From positions 1 through 64,000 of the forward strand of contig NZ_JAHFZF010000008.1 in NCBI RefSeq assembly GCF_018619435.1: a DNA stretch of 64,000 nucleotides, in the 5' to 3' direction. Made by a program: the position numbers and the translations under genes. The notes beneath the pieces are model-generated. The model was not told the DNA's origin and ran no database searches. It saw nothing but the letters and a program-made list of their open reading frames with translations. The DNA is from Rhodoferax sp. U11-2br (GTDB taxonomy: Bacteria; Pseudomonadota; Gammaproteobacteria; Burkholderiales; Burkholderiaceae_C). Shown here piece after piece: positions 8,193 to 17,496 of the stretch (position 1 is the first letter of the stretch; each line of letters opens with the position of its first letter).

Positions 8193-9239
8193 TTGAATAC
8201 CCCTGTCTCAACCACTTCTCGAGGACCATCGGCGCGCGCCTGGTTGCGTTTCAAGCGCAACCGGCTGGGCTTCGGGAGCCTGATTGTGTTCTGTACGCTG
8301 GTGCTATTTAGCCTGATGGCCGAAGTGATCAGCAATGACCGACCGCTGCTGGTGTCTTACCAGGGCGAGTTCTATGTGCCGGTGCTCAAGGACTACTCCG
8401 AGAAGACCTTTGGGGGCGACTTTGAGGCCAGTACCGACTATCTGGACCCGTTTATCCGCGAGCGCCTGAGTTCCAACGGCAACTGGGCGTTGTTTGCCCT
8501 CAACCCGTATGGTCCCAAAACGCTGAACTATTTTGCCAAAGCGCCCAACCCGTCCGGGCCAACGCGCGAGAACTGGCTGGGCACCGATGACCGGGGTCGC
8601 GATCTGCTGGCGCAGCTGATCTACGGTTTTCGGGTCAGTGTGTTATTTGCGCTGGCCCTCACGGCGATTGGCACCGTGCTGGGCATCATCACCGGGGCGA
8701 TCCAGGGGTTTTTTGGTGGCAAGACCGACCTGGCTTTTCAGCGTTTTATCGAGATCTGGGGATCGATGCCCGAGCTGTACCTGCTGATCATCTTCAGTGC
8801 GGTGTTTGCGCCCAGCCTGGCGCTGCTGCTGGTGCTGCTGAGCCTGTTTGGCTGGATGGGACTGTCAGACTATGTGCGCGCCGAGTTTTTGCGCAACCGC
8901 CAACTCGATTACGTGCGCGCTGCGCGTTCGCTGGGGGTGAGCAACTGGCACATCATCACCCGGCACCTGCTGCCCAACAGCATGACACCGGTGGTGACGT
9001 TTTTGCCGTTTCGCATGAGTGGCGCGATTTTGGCGCTGACCTCGCTCGACTTCCTGGGCCTGGGTGTGCCGCCGGGCACACCGTCTCTGGGGGAGTTGCT
9101 GTCCCAAGGCAAAAACAACATCGACGCCTGGTGGATTTCGCTGTTCACCTTTGCTGTGCTGGTGGTCACGCTGCTGCTGCTGACCTTCATGGGCGACGCA
9201 CTGCGCGACGCGTTGGACCCGCGCAAGGCCGACGTATGA
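8193..9239 (+). CDS. yejE: Peptide ABC transporter permease YejE
   Basis: This 348-residue protein starts with TTG at 8193; the N-terminal helix (FKRNRLGFGSLIVFCTLVLFS) then fits the family. A long extracytoplasmic segment (about residues 45-130) precedes the permease core. The core carries the coupling motif EFLRNRQLDYVRAARSLGVS and the C-terminal GDALRDALDPRK typical of OppC/DppC-type permeases. Its stop overlaps the yejF start (ATGA), indicating translational coupling. Confidence 0.93.
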   Translation: MNTPVSTTSRGPSARAWLRFKRNRLGFGSLIVFCTLVLFSLMAEVISNDRPLLVSYQGEFYVPVLKDYSEKTFGGDFEASTDYLDPFIRERLSSNGNWALFALNPYGPKTLNYFAKAPNPSGPTRENWLGTDDRGRDLLAQLIYGFRVSVLFALALTAIGTVLGIITGAIQGFFGGKTDLAFQRFIEIWGSMPELYLLIIFSAVFAPSLALLLVLLSLFGWMGLSDYVRAEFLRNRQLDYVRAARSLGVSNWHIITRHLLPNSMTPVVTFLPFRMSGAILALTSLDFLGLGVPPGTPSLGELLSQGKNNIDAWWISLFTFAVLVVTLLLLTFMGDALRDALDPRKADV

Positions 9240-10849
9240 GCAGCAACACCACACCCTTGCTCAGCGTACACGACCTGTCGGTGTCGTTTGGCGACCACAC
9301 GGTCGTGCACAACATCAGTTTTCACATCAACGCTGGTGAAAAGCTGGCCTTGGTGGGGGAGTCTGGCTCGGGCAAGACGGTGTCGGCGTTGAGCCTGCTA
9401 CGCCTGGTGGCTAATGCCAAAATCACCGGACGGGCCTTGTTTAATGGGGGTGATTTGCTCTCATTACAAGAGCGCGAGTTGCGGATCATCCGGGGCCAGG
9501 ACATCGCCATGATTTTTCAGGAGCCGATGACGGCGCTGAACCCGCTGATGAGCGTGGGCGACCAGATTGCCGAGGTCATTGCCCTCAAACAGGGGCTAGC
9601 CCAGGTGAAATGTGCGCAGCTAGCTATTGATTTGTTAGCGGAAACCGGCATTGAGGAGCCGCAGCGGCGCTACCAGGCCTACCCGCACCAGCTCAGCGGC
9701 GGGCAGCGTCAGCGCACCATGATTGCGATGGCGCTGGCCTGTCAGCCCAAATTGCTGTTGGCGGATGAGCCCACCACCGCGCTCGATGTGAGCCTGCGTG
9801 GCCAGATTCTGGACCTGCTGGACCGACTGCAGCGCGAGCGTGGCATGGCGGTGCTCATGATCACGCATGATCTGAACCTGGTGCGCCGGTTTTCCGACCG
9901 TGTGGTGGTGATGGAGCAGGGGCACATCGTGGAGCAGGGCGCTACAGCGGCCTTGTTTGCGCAGCCGCAACACCCTTACACGCAGCGTCTGATGGCGAGC
10001 CGCCCAGAGCGTGATCCGCTCGCCAACAAGGCGGTGGCCAGCGACGCTGCCCCCGTCATGGTGGCCCAAGGCCTGCGTGTGACTTACCCGACACACTTGC
10101 CGGGCCTGAGAGGCTGGTTCAGGCGCGGCGAGTTTGTGGCGGTGCAGGGGGCCGACTTCAGCTTGTTGCCTGGCCAGACACTGGGGGTGATGGGAGAGTC
10201 CGGCTCAGGCAAGTCCACCCTGGCCTTGGCGGTGCTGGGTTTGCTGCCTAGCCAGGGCCAGTTGAGTGTGGCGGGCGGCCATTGGGGCACCACCGGCGCG
10301 GGCGACAAAGCCTTGCGTCGGCAGATTCAGGTGGTGTTTCAGGACCCGTTTTCGTCCCTGTCTCCCCGCATGACGGTGGAAGACATCGTGGGTGAAGGTT
10401 TGGGTGTGTTTGAACCCCTGATGTCACCAGAGCAACGCCGTGCACGTGTTGTGCAGGCGCTACACGATGTGGGGCTGGATCGGGACACCACGGGCTCGCT
10501 CAGCACCTTGCTGGGGCGTTACCCGCATGAGTTCTCGGGTGGCCAGCGTCAGAGGCTGGCGATTGCGCGTGCGCTGATCATCCAGCCGCAGGTTCTGGTG
10601 CTGGATGAACCCACCAGTGCCCTCGATGTGACGGTGCAAAAACAGGTACTGCAACTGCTGCAGCGGCTGCAACGCGAACGTGGTTTGAGCTACCTATTGA
10701 TCACCCACGATGTGGCGGTGATCCGCGCCATGGCACACACGGTGCTGGTCATGAAAACAGGGCAGGTGCTTGAATCGGGGCCGGTGGATGCCGTGCTGAG
10801 CCAGCCAAACCACGCATACACCCGGATTTTGGTGCGTGCTGCGGATTAA
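9236..10849 (+). CDS. yejF: Peptide ABC transporter ATP-binding protein YejF (two fused NBDs)
   Basis: This 537-residue protein starts at ATG 9236, overlapping the yejE stop. Each half is an Opp-type nucleotide-binding domain. The first has Walker A GESGSGKT, signature LSGGQRQR and Walker B LLLADEPTTALD. The second has GESGSGKS, FSGGQRQR and VLVLDEPTSALD. It powers the YejBE channel from the cytosolic side. Residues about 115-135 (IALKQGLAQVKCAQLAIDLL) are encoded by a stretch resembling the dispersed family A repeat in reverse orientation. Confidence 0.94.
   Translation: MSSNTTPLLSVHDLSVSFGDHTVVHNISFHINAGEKLALVGESGSGKTVSALSLLRLVANAKITGRALFNGGDLLSLQERELRIIRGQDIAMIFQEPMTALNPLMSVGDQIAEVIALKQGLAQVKCAQLAIDLLAETGIEEPQRRYQAYPHQLSGGQRQRTMIAMALACQPKLLLADEPTTALDVSLRGQILDLLDRLQRERGMAVLMITHDLNLVRRFSDRVVVMEQGHIVEQGATAALFAQPQHPYTQRLMASRPERDPLANKAVASDAAPVMVAQGLRVTYPTHLPGLRGWFRRGEFVAVQGADFSLLPGQTLGVMGESGSGKSTLALAVLGLLPSQGQLSVAGGHWGTTGAGDKALRRQIQVVFQDPFSSLSPRMTVEDIVGEGLGVFEPLMSPEQRRARVVQALHDVGLDRDTTGSLSTLLGRYPHEFSGGQRQRLAIARALIIQPQVLVLDEPTSALDVTVQKQVLQLLQRLQRERGLSYLLITHDVAVIRAMAHTVLVMKTGQVLESGPVDAVLSQPNHAYTRILVRAAD
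9584..9633 (-). repeat. Family A palindromic repeat, degenerate in-frame copy inside yejF
   Basis: The plus strand reads CAAACAGGGGCTAGCCC ... GCAGCTAGCTATTGATTT, which matches the ends of the family A element in reverse orientation, but the central palindrome is largely lost. It is read in the same frame as the reverse copies in truB and guaA (GLAQ...AIDL). The protein is not obviously longer than relatives here, so this copy is the least certain. Confidence 0.4.
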
Positions 10850-10886
10850 AGCGTTAAAAATCAAAGCTTTTCAGACATTTTTCAGG

Positions 10887-10892
10887 TACAAT
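10887..10892 (+). promoter_or_regulatory. Possible -10 element (TACAAT) upstream of the rimP-nusA-infB operon
   Basis: TACAAT lies 93 bases before rimP, directly upstream of an intrinsic-terminator-like hairpin. No clear -35 hexamer is visible at the usual distance. Confidence 0.35.
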
Positions 10893-10908
10893 CCGTCGCT
10901 TCACGACC

Positions 10909-10940
10909 AAACGGGCGAGTCACTTCCGCCCGTTTTTTTT
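10909..10940 (+). terminator. Intrinsic terminator or attenuator in the rimP leader
   Basis: The stem ACGGGCG (10911-10917) pairs with CGCCCGT (10926-10932) and is followed by eight T residues. It stops read-through from yejF. If the TACAAT at 10887 is a promoter, it would instead sit in the operon leader as an attenuator. nusA, in this operon, encodes a termination factor known to control its own operon in E. coli. Confidence 0.7.
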
Positions 10941-10984
10941 GGTCGATTGTTTTTGGGTGCATTGCGGCTTTATCTGGGGTTTTG

Positions 10985-11620
10985 GTGGCGCTAAAAGAAA
11001 TCGTTGAACAAACTGTCATTGGCTTAGGTTATGACCTGGTTGAGATTGATCGCTCTGCCGGTGGTTTGCTGCGCGTCACGATCGATTTGCCCTGGGTACC
11101 GCCGGTTGATGGTGTGACTGCTTCGGAGCAGTTCGTCACGGTGGAAGATTGTGAAAAAGTCACCCGCCAGCTGCAGTTTGCGCTGGAGGTGGATGCCATT
11201 GAGTACAAGCGGCTGGAGGTCTCCTCGCCGGGGATTGACCGGCCTCTGCGGCATCAGCAGGATTTTGAGCGTTTTGTGGGGCAGGTGATTGACATCACCC
11301 TTAAGGCGCCCTTGGGTGTGGCTGCTGCTGGACAGGTGAGCGCCAATCGCAAAAAATTTCGGGGTGTGCTGGAGTTGGCTGAGCAGATGCTTGGTGCTGA
11401 GGTGCCTGGTGTGGGTTGCTGGCAGATTGTCTGGCGTGATGAGCCAGAGGTGAAGCCGGGAGTCAAAGTCAGCAAAAAGCGGCCATTGGCGCCGCTGCAA
11501 GCCCTGGGTTTTACGCTGGATGAGCTGCGGGATGCCCGTTTGGCGCCCATCGTCAGCTTCAAGGGTCGAGGACACGCTGGTGGTGCTGGGGTTGGTGGCG
11601 AAGAATTTGAATCGAATTGA
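10985..11620 (+). CDS. rimP: Ribosome maturation factor RimP
   Basis: GTG at 10985 ([20 protein letters not shown]) is preferred over the TTG one codon upstream because it matches RimP N termini and follows a GGGG-rich ribosome site. The 211-residue product carries the N-terminal alpha/beta domain (about 1-90, [12 protein letters not shown] at its end) and the C-terminal SH3-like domain. It helps assemble the 30S subunit. It is first in the rimP-nusA-infB-rbfA-truB cluster. It has a longer, glycine-rich C terminus ([13 protein letters not shown]). Confidence 0.93.
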   Translation: MALKEIVEQTVIGLGYDLVEIDRSAGGLLRVTIDLPWVPPVDGVTASEQFVTVEDCEKVTRQLQFALEVDAIEYKRLEVSSPGIDRPLRHQQDFERFVGQVIDITLKAPLGVAAAGQVSANRKKFRGVLELAEQMLGAEVPGVGCWQIVWRDEPEVKPGVKVSKKRPLAPLQALGFTLDELRDARLAPIVSFKGRGHAGGAGVGGEEFESN

Positions 11621-11637
11621 AACAGGAGACTCATGGC

Positions 11638-13137
11638 ATGAATCGCGAAATGTTAATGTTGGTGGACGCCATTTCACGTGAGAAAAACGTGGAGCGTGAC
11701 GTGGTGTTTGGCGCGGTTGAGGCGGCGCTGGCCCAGGCCACAAAGAAGCTTTACGCGGGTGACGTGGATATTCGTGTGTCCCTGAATCGTGATACCGGTG
11801 TCTATGAGACGTTCCGGCGCTGGCACGTGGTGCCTGATGAGGCGGGTTTGCAATTGCCTGACCAGGAAATCCTGCTGTTTGAGGCGCTTGAGCAGATTCC
11901 TGACATCGAGGTGGATGAGTACATTGAAGAGACCATCGAGTCGGTGCCGATTGGCCGTATTGGCGCGATGGCTGCCAAGCAGGTCATTCTGCAGAAAATC
12001 CGTGATGCCGAGCGCGAAATGTTGCTCAATGACTTCATGTCGCGTGGCGATAAGATTTTTGTCGGCACGGTTAAACGCATGGATAAGGGTGACCTGATTG
12101 TGGAATCTGGTCGTGTGGAAGGCCGTTTGCGACGTGGCGAGATGATCCCCAAGGAAAATTTCCGCACCGGAGACCGCGTGCGCGCCATGATCATGGAAGT
12201 GGATCTGACCCTGCGCGGTGCGCCCATTGTGTTGTCCCGTTCGGCGCCTGAGTTCATGGTTGAACTGTTCCGCAATGAAGTGCCTGAGATTGAACAGGGT
12301 CTGCTGGAGATCAAGTCCTGCGCCCGTGACGCTGGTTCACGCGCCAAGATTGCGGTGCTCTCCCATGACAAACGTGTTGACCCCATTGGCACCTGTGTGG
12401 GTGTGCGTGGCACCCGTGTCAATGGCGTGACCAATGAGCTCGCTGGTGAACGTGTGGACATCGTGCTGTGGAGTGAAGACCCGGCCCAGTTTGTGATTGG
12501 TGCACTGGCACCCGCCAATGTGACTAGCATCGTAGTGGACGAAGAGCGTCACGCCATGGATGTGGTGGTGGACGAGGAAAACCTGGCGATTGCCATTGGC
12601 CGGGGTGGTCAGAACGTGCGCCTGGCGTCCGAGCTGACTGGCTGGAAGATCAATATCCTCGACGCCGCTGAATCGGCTGAAAAGCAGGCTCACGAAGTGG
12701 ACGCCAGCCGTGCCTTGTTCATGGAGAAGCTTGATGTGGACGAGGAAATTGCCGACTTGCTGATTGCCGAAGGTTTCATCAGCCTGGAACAGGTGGCCTA
12801 TGTGCCGCTTGAAGAAATGCTGGAAATTGAGAGCTTTGACGAAGACACCGTCAACGAGTTGCGGACCCGCGCCAAAGATGCTTTGTTGACGATGGAAATC
12901 GCCAACGAGGAAAATGTCGAGAAGGTGGCAACCGAGCTGGCTGATCTGGAAGGGCTCTCTGCGGAACACATCAGCAAGCTGGCCGACAATGGCATCCATA
13001 CGCTGGATGACTTTGCCGACCTGGCGGTCGATGAACTCACTGACATCACGGGGCAATCTGAAGAGGCTGCGACCGCGATGATTATGAAAGCACGCGCGCA
13101 CTGGTTCTCCGGTGATGCAGCGTCTCAAGCGTCTTGA
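11638..13137 (+). CDS. nusA: Transcription termination/antitermination factor NusA
   Basis: ATG 11638 ([13 protein letters not shown]) follows an AACAGGAGA ribosome site and fits the family start. The 499-residue protein shows the N-terminal RNA-polymerase-binding domain, an S1 domain (about 130-200), and KH1/KH2 RNA-binding domains (VGVRGTRV and [11 protein letters not shown]). Two C-terminal acidic repeats complete it ([13 protein letters not shown] and [13 protein letters not shown]), as in gamma- and betaproteobacteria. It starts 17 bases after rimP. Confidence 0.97.
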   Translation: MNREMLMLVDAISREKNVERDVVFGAVEAALAQATKKLYAGDVDIRVSLNRDTGVYETFRRWHVVPDEAGLQLPDQEILLFEALEQIPDIEVDEYIEETIESVPIGRIGAMAAKQVILQKIRDAEREMLLNDFMSRGDKIFVGTVKRMDKGDLIVESGRVEGRLRRGEMIPKENFRTGDRVRAMIMEVDLTLRGAPIVLSRSAPEFMVELFRNEVPEIEQGLLEIKSCARDAGSRAKIAVLSHDKRVDPIGTCVGVRGTRVNGVTNELAGERVDIVLWSEDPAQFVIGALAPANVTSIVVDEERHAMDVVVDEENLAIAIGRGGQNVRLASELTGWKINILDAAESAEKQAHEVDASRALFMEKLDVDEEIADLLIAEGFISLEQVAYVPLEEMLEIESFDEDTVNELRTRAKDALLTMEIANEENVEKVATELADLEGLSAEHISKLADNGIHTLDDFADLAVDELTDITGQSEEAATAMIMKARAHWFSGDAASQAS

Positions 13138-13162
13138 ATCATGAATACAAAGTTTCAGTAAA

Positions 13163-13194
13163 GGCTGGCTGCCGCCCTTCGGGTGGCTTCAGCC
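13163..13194 (+). promoter_or_regulatory. RNA hairpin between nusA and infB
   Basis: GGCTG pairs with CAGCC around an inner GCCGCC/GGTGGC stem with a CTTCG loop. No T-run follows, so it is not an intrinsic terminator. It could be a processing site or mRNA stabiliser in the operon transcript. Confidence 0.35.
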
Positions 13195-13216
13195 GAAACT
13201 AAAGGTTACCCCACAA

Positions 13217-16144
13217 ATGTCCAGTATGACCGTCGCCGAGTTCGCAAACGAACTCAAAAAATCTCCCGACACCTTGCTCGAGCAACTGAAGTCGGCTGGC
13301 GTGGCTAAAGCAGCCCCGACTGACACCCTTTCAGAGGCTGACAAACAGCGCCTGTTGGGGTTTCTTCAAACCGCCCACGGGACAGCATCGGCTGAGCGCA
13401 AAAAGATTACCCTGGTCAAGAAATCGACCACCGAAATCAAGCAAGCTGATGCCACCGGCAAGGCGCGCACCATCCAGGTGGAGGTGCGCAAGAAGCGGAC
13501 CTTTGTGCGTCGTGACGAGCCACTGGAGACGACGGGAGTCGCTGCGCCACGTGAGGAACAAGACGACACACCGGACAACACCGAACCATTGATTGATCAG
13601 GCCGAATTGGCCCGCCGCGAAGAAGAGGCACGCCGTCAGGCAGAACTGATTCGCCGCCAGGAAGAAGAGCTGGCAGAACGCCGTCGTCAACGTGAGGCGC
13701 AGGAAGCTGCTGCGCGTGAAGCGGCAGAAAAGGCGGCCGCACAAGCTGCTCTGGAACTGGCTGCTCGTCAGAAGGCGCAGGCTGAACAGGCCGCCAAGGC
13801 GGCTGCGCCCACGGCAACACCTGTTGAGGCCGCCAATGCGCAGTCCAAAGCTGTGGCCGTTGAAAAAGCCGCTGCCGAACAACAATTGCAAGCGCAGGCT
13901 CAGGCCAAAGAAAAAGCCGCTGCCGAGTCGCAGACCCGCGCTGCCGAAGAAGCCGCGCGTGCTGTTGATTTGAACGAACGTCGCCGCAAGGCCGAAGCCG
14001 AGGCTGCAGCCATCCGTTTGATGATGTCTCAGCCTGGCAAGAAGCTGCCACCCAAAAAGGAAGAACCACCCAAGCCTGCGCCCGAAGCGGCCAAAGCCGG
14101 CATCAAAGGTACCCTGCACAAACCTGCGGGCAGCCCTGCGGCCAAACCCGCCACACCGGCTGCGCCAGGCGCAGCTGCTGCTGGTGCAGGCAAAGAAGTG
14201 AAGTCGGCCAAGCTTTCGAGTAGCTGGGCTGGCGATCCGGCCAAGAAAAAAGGCATTCCGACCCGTGGAGATACCGGTGCTGGTGCTGGTCGCAGCAGCA
14301 ACTGGCGCGGAGGCCCACGTGGCCGTCGCGGCATCAATGACCGTGATCGTGACGACCATCACACCCAGGCTGCCCCGGTCGAGGCGCGCGTGCTGGAAGT
14401 GCATGTGCCTGAAACCATCACCGTGGCCGAGTTGGCGCACAAGATGGCGGTCAAGGCCTCTGAGGTGATCAAACACCTGATGAAACTGGGCCAGATGGTC
14501 ACCATCAACCAGCCGCTGGACCAGGACACCGCGATGATTTTGGTCGAAGAAATGGGTCACAAGGCCATTGTGGCGGCGCTAGATGATCCGGAAGCCTTCA
14601 CCGATGATGAAGTCTCCCTGCAACAAGCCGAGTCCCTGCCGCGTGCACCTGTGGTAACCGTCATGGGCCACGTTGACCACGGCAAGACCTCCTTGCTGGA
14701 TTACATTCGCCGCACCAAGGTGGCCTCGGGTGAAGCCGGTGGCATCACCCAGCACATTGGCGCCTACCATGTGCAAACCGCCCGTGGTGTGGTGTCCTTC
14801 CTGGATACCCCGGGGCACGAGGCGTTTACCGCCATGCGTGCCCGTGGTGCACAGGCCACCGACATCGTGATTCTGGTGGTGGCTGCGGACGACGGTGTCA
14901 TGCCGCAAACCAAAGAAGCCATCAAACATGCCAAAGCGGCTGGTGTGCCAATTGTGGTGGCGATCACCAAGGCCGACAAACCCGATGCCAACCCGGAACG
15001 TGTCAAAAACGAGCTGGTGGTAGAAGATGTGATTCCCGAAGATTTTGGTGGTAGTTCGCCGTTTGTGGCGGTCTCGTCCAAGACGGGTCTCGGTATTGAC
15101 GAGTTGCTGGAACAAGTGTTGTTGCAAGCCGAAGTGCTGGAATTGAAGGCCCCGGTGGATGCCATGGCCAAGGGCCTGGTCATCGAAGCACAGCTGGACA
15201 AGGGCCGCGGCCCGGTGGCCACTGTGTTGGTGCAAAGCGGTACGCTCAAAACCGGCGATGTGGTGCTGGCCGGCCAAACCTTTGGCCGCGTGCGGGCCAT
15301 GCTGGACGAAAACGGCAAAACCATCAAAACGGCAGGCCCGTCGATCCCGGTTGAAATCCAGGGGCTGACCGAAGTGCCCCAAGCCGGTGATGAATTCATG
15401 GTGTTGTCGGACGAGCGCCGGGCCCGTGAAATCGCCACCTACCGTGCCGGCAAGTTCCGCCACACCAAACTGGCCAAACAACAAGCCGCCAAGTTGGAGA
15501 ACATGTTCACCGACATGACAGCGGGCGAGGTCAAGATGGTGCCGATCATCGTCAAGGCCGACGTGCAGGGTTCGCAAGAAGCTTTGGCGCAGTCGCTGCT
15601 CAAGCTCTCCACCGACGAAATCAAGGTGCAACTGGTGTACGCCGCTGTGGGTGGCATCAGCGAGTCCGACGTCAATCTGGCGATTGCGGCCAAGGCGGTC
15701 ATCATCGGCTTCAACACCCGTGCTGATGCCGGTGCGCGCAAACTGGCCGAAAACAACGGCGTGGACATCCGCTACTACGACATCATTTACGACGCCGTGG
15801 ACGACCTGAAACTGGCCATGTCGGGCATGCTGACACCGGACAAGAAGGAAGAAATCATTGGTACCGCCGAAATTCGTCAGATTTTCAAGGTCTCCAAGAT
15901 TGGTTCCATCGCGGGTTGTATGGTCACCTCCGGTATTGTTCGCCGCAGCGCGCGTTTGCGCCTGTTGCGTCAAAACACGGTCATCTACACCGGCGAACTT
16001 GAATCGCTCAAGCGTTTCAAGGACGACGCCAAGGAAGTGCGCGAAGGCTTCGATTGCGGCTTGAACATCAAGAACTACAACGACATCCAAGAGGGTGACG
16101 TGCTGGAGTTCTTCGAGATCCGCGAAGTGGCGCGTACGCTGTAA
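13217..16144 (+). CDS. infB: Translation initiation factor IF-2
   Basis: This 975-residue protein opens with an IF2 N-terminal module ([20 protein letters not shown]). A long Ala/Glu/Lys/Arg-rich linker runs from about 120 to 380, and a second IF2_N module follows near 395-445. The GTPase core has G1 GHVDHGKT near residue 483, G3 DTPGHEAF and G4 ITKADKPD, followed by domains II-IV. It places initiator tRNA on the ribosome. The length is usual for the order, whose linkers are long. Confidence 0.98.
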   Translation: MSSMTVAEFANELKKSPDTLLEQLKSAGVAKAAPTDTLSEADKQRLLGFLQTAHGTASAERKKITLVKKSTTEIKQADATGKARTIQVEVRKKRTFVRRDEPLETTGVAAPREEQDDTPDNTEPLIDQAELARREEEARRQAELIRRQEEELAERRRQREAQEAAAREAAEKAAAQAALELAARQKAQAEQAAKAAAPTATPVEAANAQSKAVAVEKAAAEQQLQAQAQAKEKAAAESQTRAAEEAARAVDLNERRRKAEAEAAAIRLMMSQPGKKLPPKKEEPPKPAPEAAKAGIKGTLHKPAGSPAAKPATPAAPGAAAAGAGKEVKSAKLSSSWAGDPAKKKGIPTRGDTGAGAGRSSNWRGGPRGRRGINDRDRDDHHTQAAPVEARVLEVHVPETITVAELAHKMAVKASEVIKHLMKLGQMVTINQPLDQDTAMILVEEMGHKAIVAALDDPEAFTDDEVSLQQAESLPRAPVVTVMGHVDHGKTSLLDYIRRTKVASGEAGGITQHIGAYHVQTARGVVSFLDTPGHEAFTAMRARGAQATDIVILVVAADDGVMPQTKEAIKHAKAAGVPIVVAITKADKPDANPERVKNELVVEDVIPEDFGGSSPFVAVSSKTGLGIDELLEQVLLQAEVLELKAPVDAMAKGLVIEAQLDKGRGPVATVLVQSGTLKTGDVVLAGQTFGRVRAMLDENGKTIKTAGPSIPVEIQGLTEVPQAGDEFMVLSDERRAREIATYRAGKFRHTKLAKQQAAKLENMFTDMTAGEVKMVPIIVKADVQGSQEALAQSLLKLSTDEIKVQLVYAAVGGISESDVNLAIAAKAVIIGFNTRADAGARKLAENNGVDIRYYDIIYDAVDDLKLAMSGMLTPDKKEEIIGTAEIRQIFKVSKIGSIAGCMVTSGIVRRSARLRLLRQNTVIYTGELESLKRFKDDAKEVREGFDCGLNIKNYNDIQEGDVLEFFEIREVARTL

Positions 16145-16162
16145 AACTGACAAGAGATCAAC

Positions 16163-16531
16163 GTGCGTCAAAAAGCAGCTGCTCCCAACCGCGCCTTCAA
16201 GGTGGCCGACCAGATCCAGCGGGATCTGACCGAACTGATCGCGCGCGAGTTGAAAGACCCACGTGTGGGCATGGTGACCTTGCAAGGTGTGGAGGTCACT
16301 CCCGACTACGCCCACGCCAAGGTGTTTTTCAGCCTGCTGGCGGGCGACGTGAAAGCGTGCACAGAAGGTTTGAACCAGGCGGCGGGTTTTCTGCGCGCCG
16401 GCCTGTTCAAGCGCCTGCATATCCACACGGTGCCCACGCTGCACTTTGTTTATGACCAGACCCCTGAGCGTGCTGCGGACATGAACGCGCTGATTGCGCG
16501 CGCAGTGGCTTCCCGGGTCAAGGACGACTGA
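16163..16531 (+). CDS. rbfA: Ribosome-binding factor A
   Basis: This 122-residue protein has a GTG start 18 bases after infB. It has the KH-like RbfA fold with [25 protein letters not shown] and the C-terminal [21 protein letters not shown]. It binds the 30S subunit during late 16S maturation and cold adaptation. Its place between infB and truB is the conserved order. Confidence 0.95.
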   Translation: MRQKAAAPNRAFKVADQIQRDLTELIARELKDPRVGMVTLQGVEVTPDYAHAKVFFSLLAGDVKACTEGLNQAAGFLRAGLFKRLHIHTVPTLHFVYDQTPERAADMNALIARAVASRVKDD

Positions 16532-16537
16532 CCTCAT

Positions 16538-17485
16538 ATGAATGCGCCACGAGCACGGGTTGCCAGGCGCCCCGTGCATGGGGTGCTACTGCTGGACAAG
16601 CCATTGGGCTGGTCCAGCAACGATATTTTGCAGAAGGTGAAATGGCTGTTGCGCGCCGAAAAGGCGGGCCACACCGGCACGCTGGACCCTTTGGCCAGCG
16701 GGGTGTTGCCCCTGTGTTTTGGCGCAGCCACCAAGTTCAGCCAATTGCAGCTGGATGCGGACAAGACCTATGAAGCGGTGATGTGCCTGGGTGTCAAAAC
16801 CAGCACGGCCGATGCGGAAGGGGATGTGATCGAAACCCGACCTGTGGCGGTGTCGCCAGAGGATGTGGTGCGGGTCGCGGCGCAGTTCACCGGCCCCATC
16901 AGCCAGGTGCCGCCGATGCACAGTGCGTTAAAGAAAGATGGCAAGGCGCTGTACGAGTATGCCCGCGCCGGGATCGAGATTGAACGGGCGCCGCGCCAGG
17001 TGCAGATTTATAAGCTAAACATGGCTCTAGCCCTTTCAGATAAAGGGCAGAGTGCTATTGATCTGGAAGTGAAATGCAGCAAAGGCACCTATATCCGGAC
17101 CCTGGGTGAAGACCTGGGTGAGGCCCTGGGTTGTGGTGCACATCTGAGCGCCTTGCGCCGGGTGGCAACCGGTGGCTACACCGCTGCCCAGTGTGTCACG
17201 CTGGCGGCGCTGGAAGCCATGACTGAGGAAGATCGGCTGGCCTGCTTGTTGCCGGTGTCGTCCTTGTTGCCGGATCACACCGTGGTCATGTTGGACAACG
17301 AGAATGCCGCCAGGTTTTCAAGCGGTTTGCGGCGCCGGGGCTCTTGGCCGGATGCAGCGCAGGTAGCGGTTTATGCAGAAAATGGCCAGGTGTTGCTGGG
17401 GACAGCACAGGTGGTGGCCGGTGAATTGGTCCCCGGGCGCTTGTTGAGCCCGATTGAAATTGAACAGATGACTCAAGCTATTTAA
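16538..17485 (+). CDS. truB: tRNA pseudouridine(55) synthase TruB
   Basis: This 315-residue protein starts six bases after rbfA. The catalytic aspartate is D50 in GHTGTLDPLASG. Other family motifs are HGVLLLDKPLGWSSND and SKGTYIRTLGEDLGEALG. It converts U55 in the T-arm of tRNAs. Between YKLNM and EVKCSKGTY there are extra residues (ALALSDKGQSAIDL) encoded by an in-frame reverse copy of the family A palindromic repeat. They fall in a surface loop just before the conserved SKGTY strand. Confidence 0.96.
   Translation: MNAPRARVARRPVHGVLLLDKPLGWSSNDILQKVKWLLRAEKAGHTGTLDPLASGVLPLCFGAATKFSQLQLDADKTYEAVMCLGVKTSTADAEGDVIETRPVAVSPEDVVRVAAQFTGPISQVPPMHSALKKDGKALYEYARAGIEIERAPRQVQIYKLNMALALSDKGQSAIDLEVKCSKGTYIRTLGEDLGEALGCGAHLSALRRVATGGYTAAQCVTLAALEAMTEEDRLACLLPVSSLLPDHTVVMLDNENAARFSSGLRRRGSWPDAAQVAVYAENGQVLLGTAQVVAGELVPGRLLSPIEIEQMTQAI
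17016..17067 (-). repeat. Family A palindromic repeat, in-frame reverse copy inside truB
   Basis: The plus strand reads CTCTAGCCCTTT-CAGAT-AAAGGGCAGAGTGCTATTGATCT. The palindrome arms and the TGCTATTGAT flank match the reverse of copy 1. It is read without stop as MALALSDKGQSAIDL. Confidence 0.7.
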
Positions 17486-17496
17486 GAAAGTGAACC

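Noticed and set aside
13590-14000. Repetitive tract in infB as tandem repeat or CRISPR-like array
   Set aside because: It is the low-complexity Ala/Glu/Lys/Arg linker of IF-2, with no regular spacer-repeat period.
14579-16579. Very long open frame (about 666 codons) on the minus strand opposite infB
   Set aside because: It is the antisense shadow of a GC-rich gene; the composition (His/Gln/Val/Asp-rich) and lack of motifs show no real protein. The same holds for frames opposite the decarboxylase (1866-3053), typA (18019-19092) and guaB (24960-26084).
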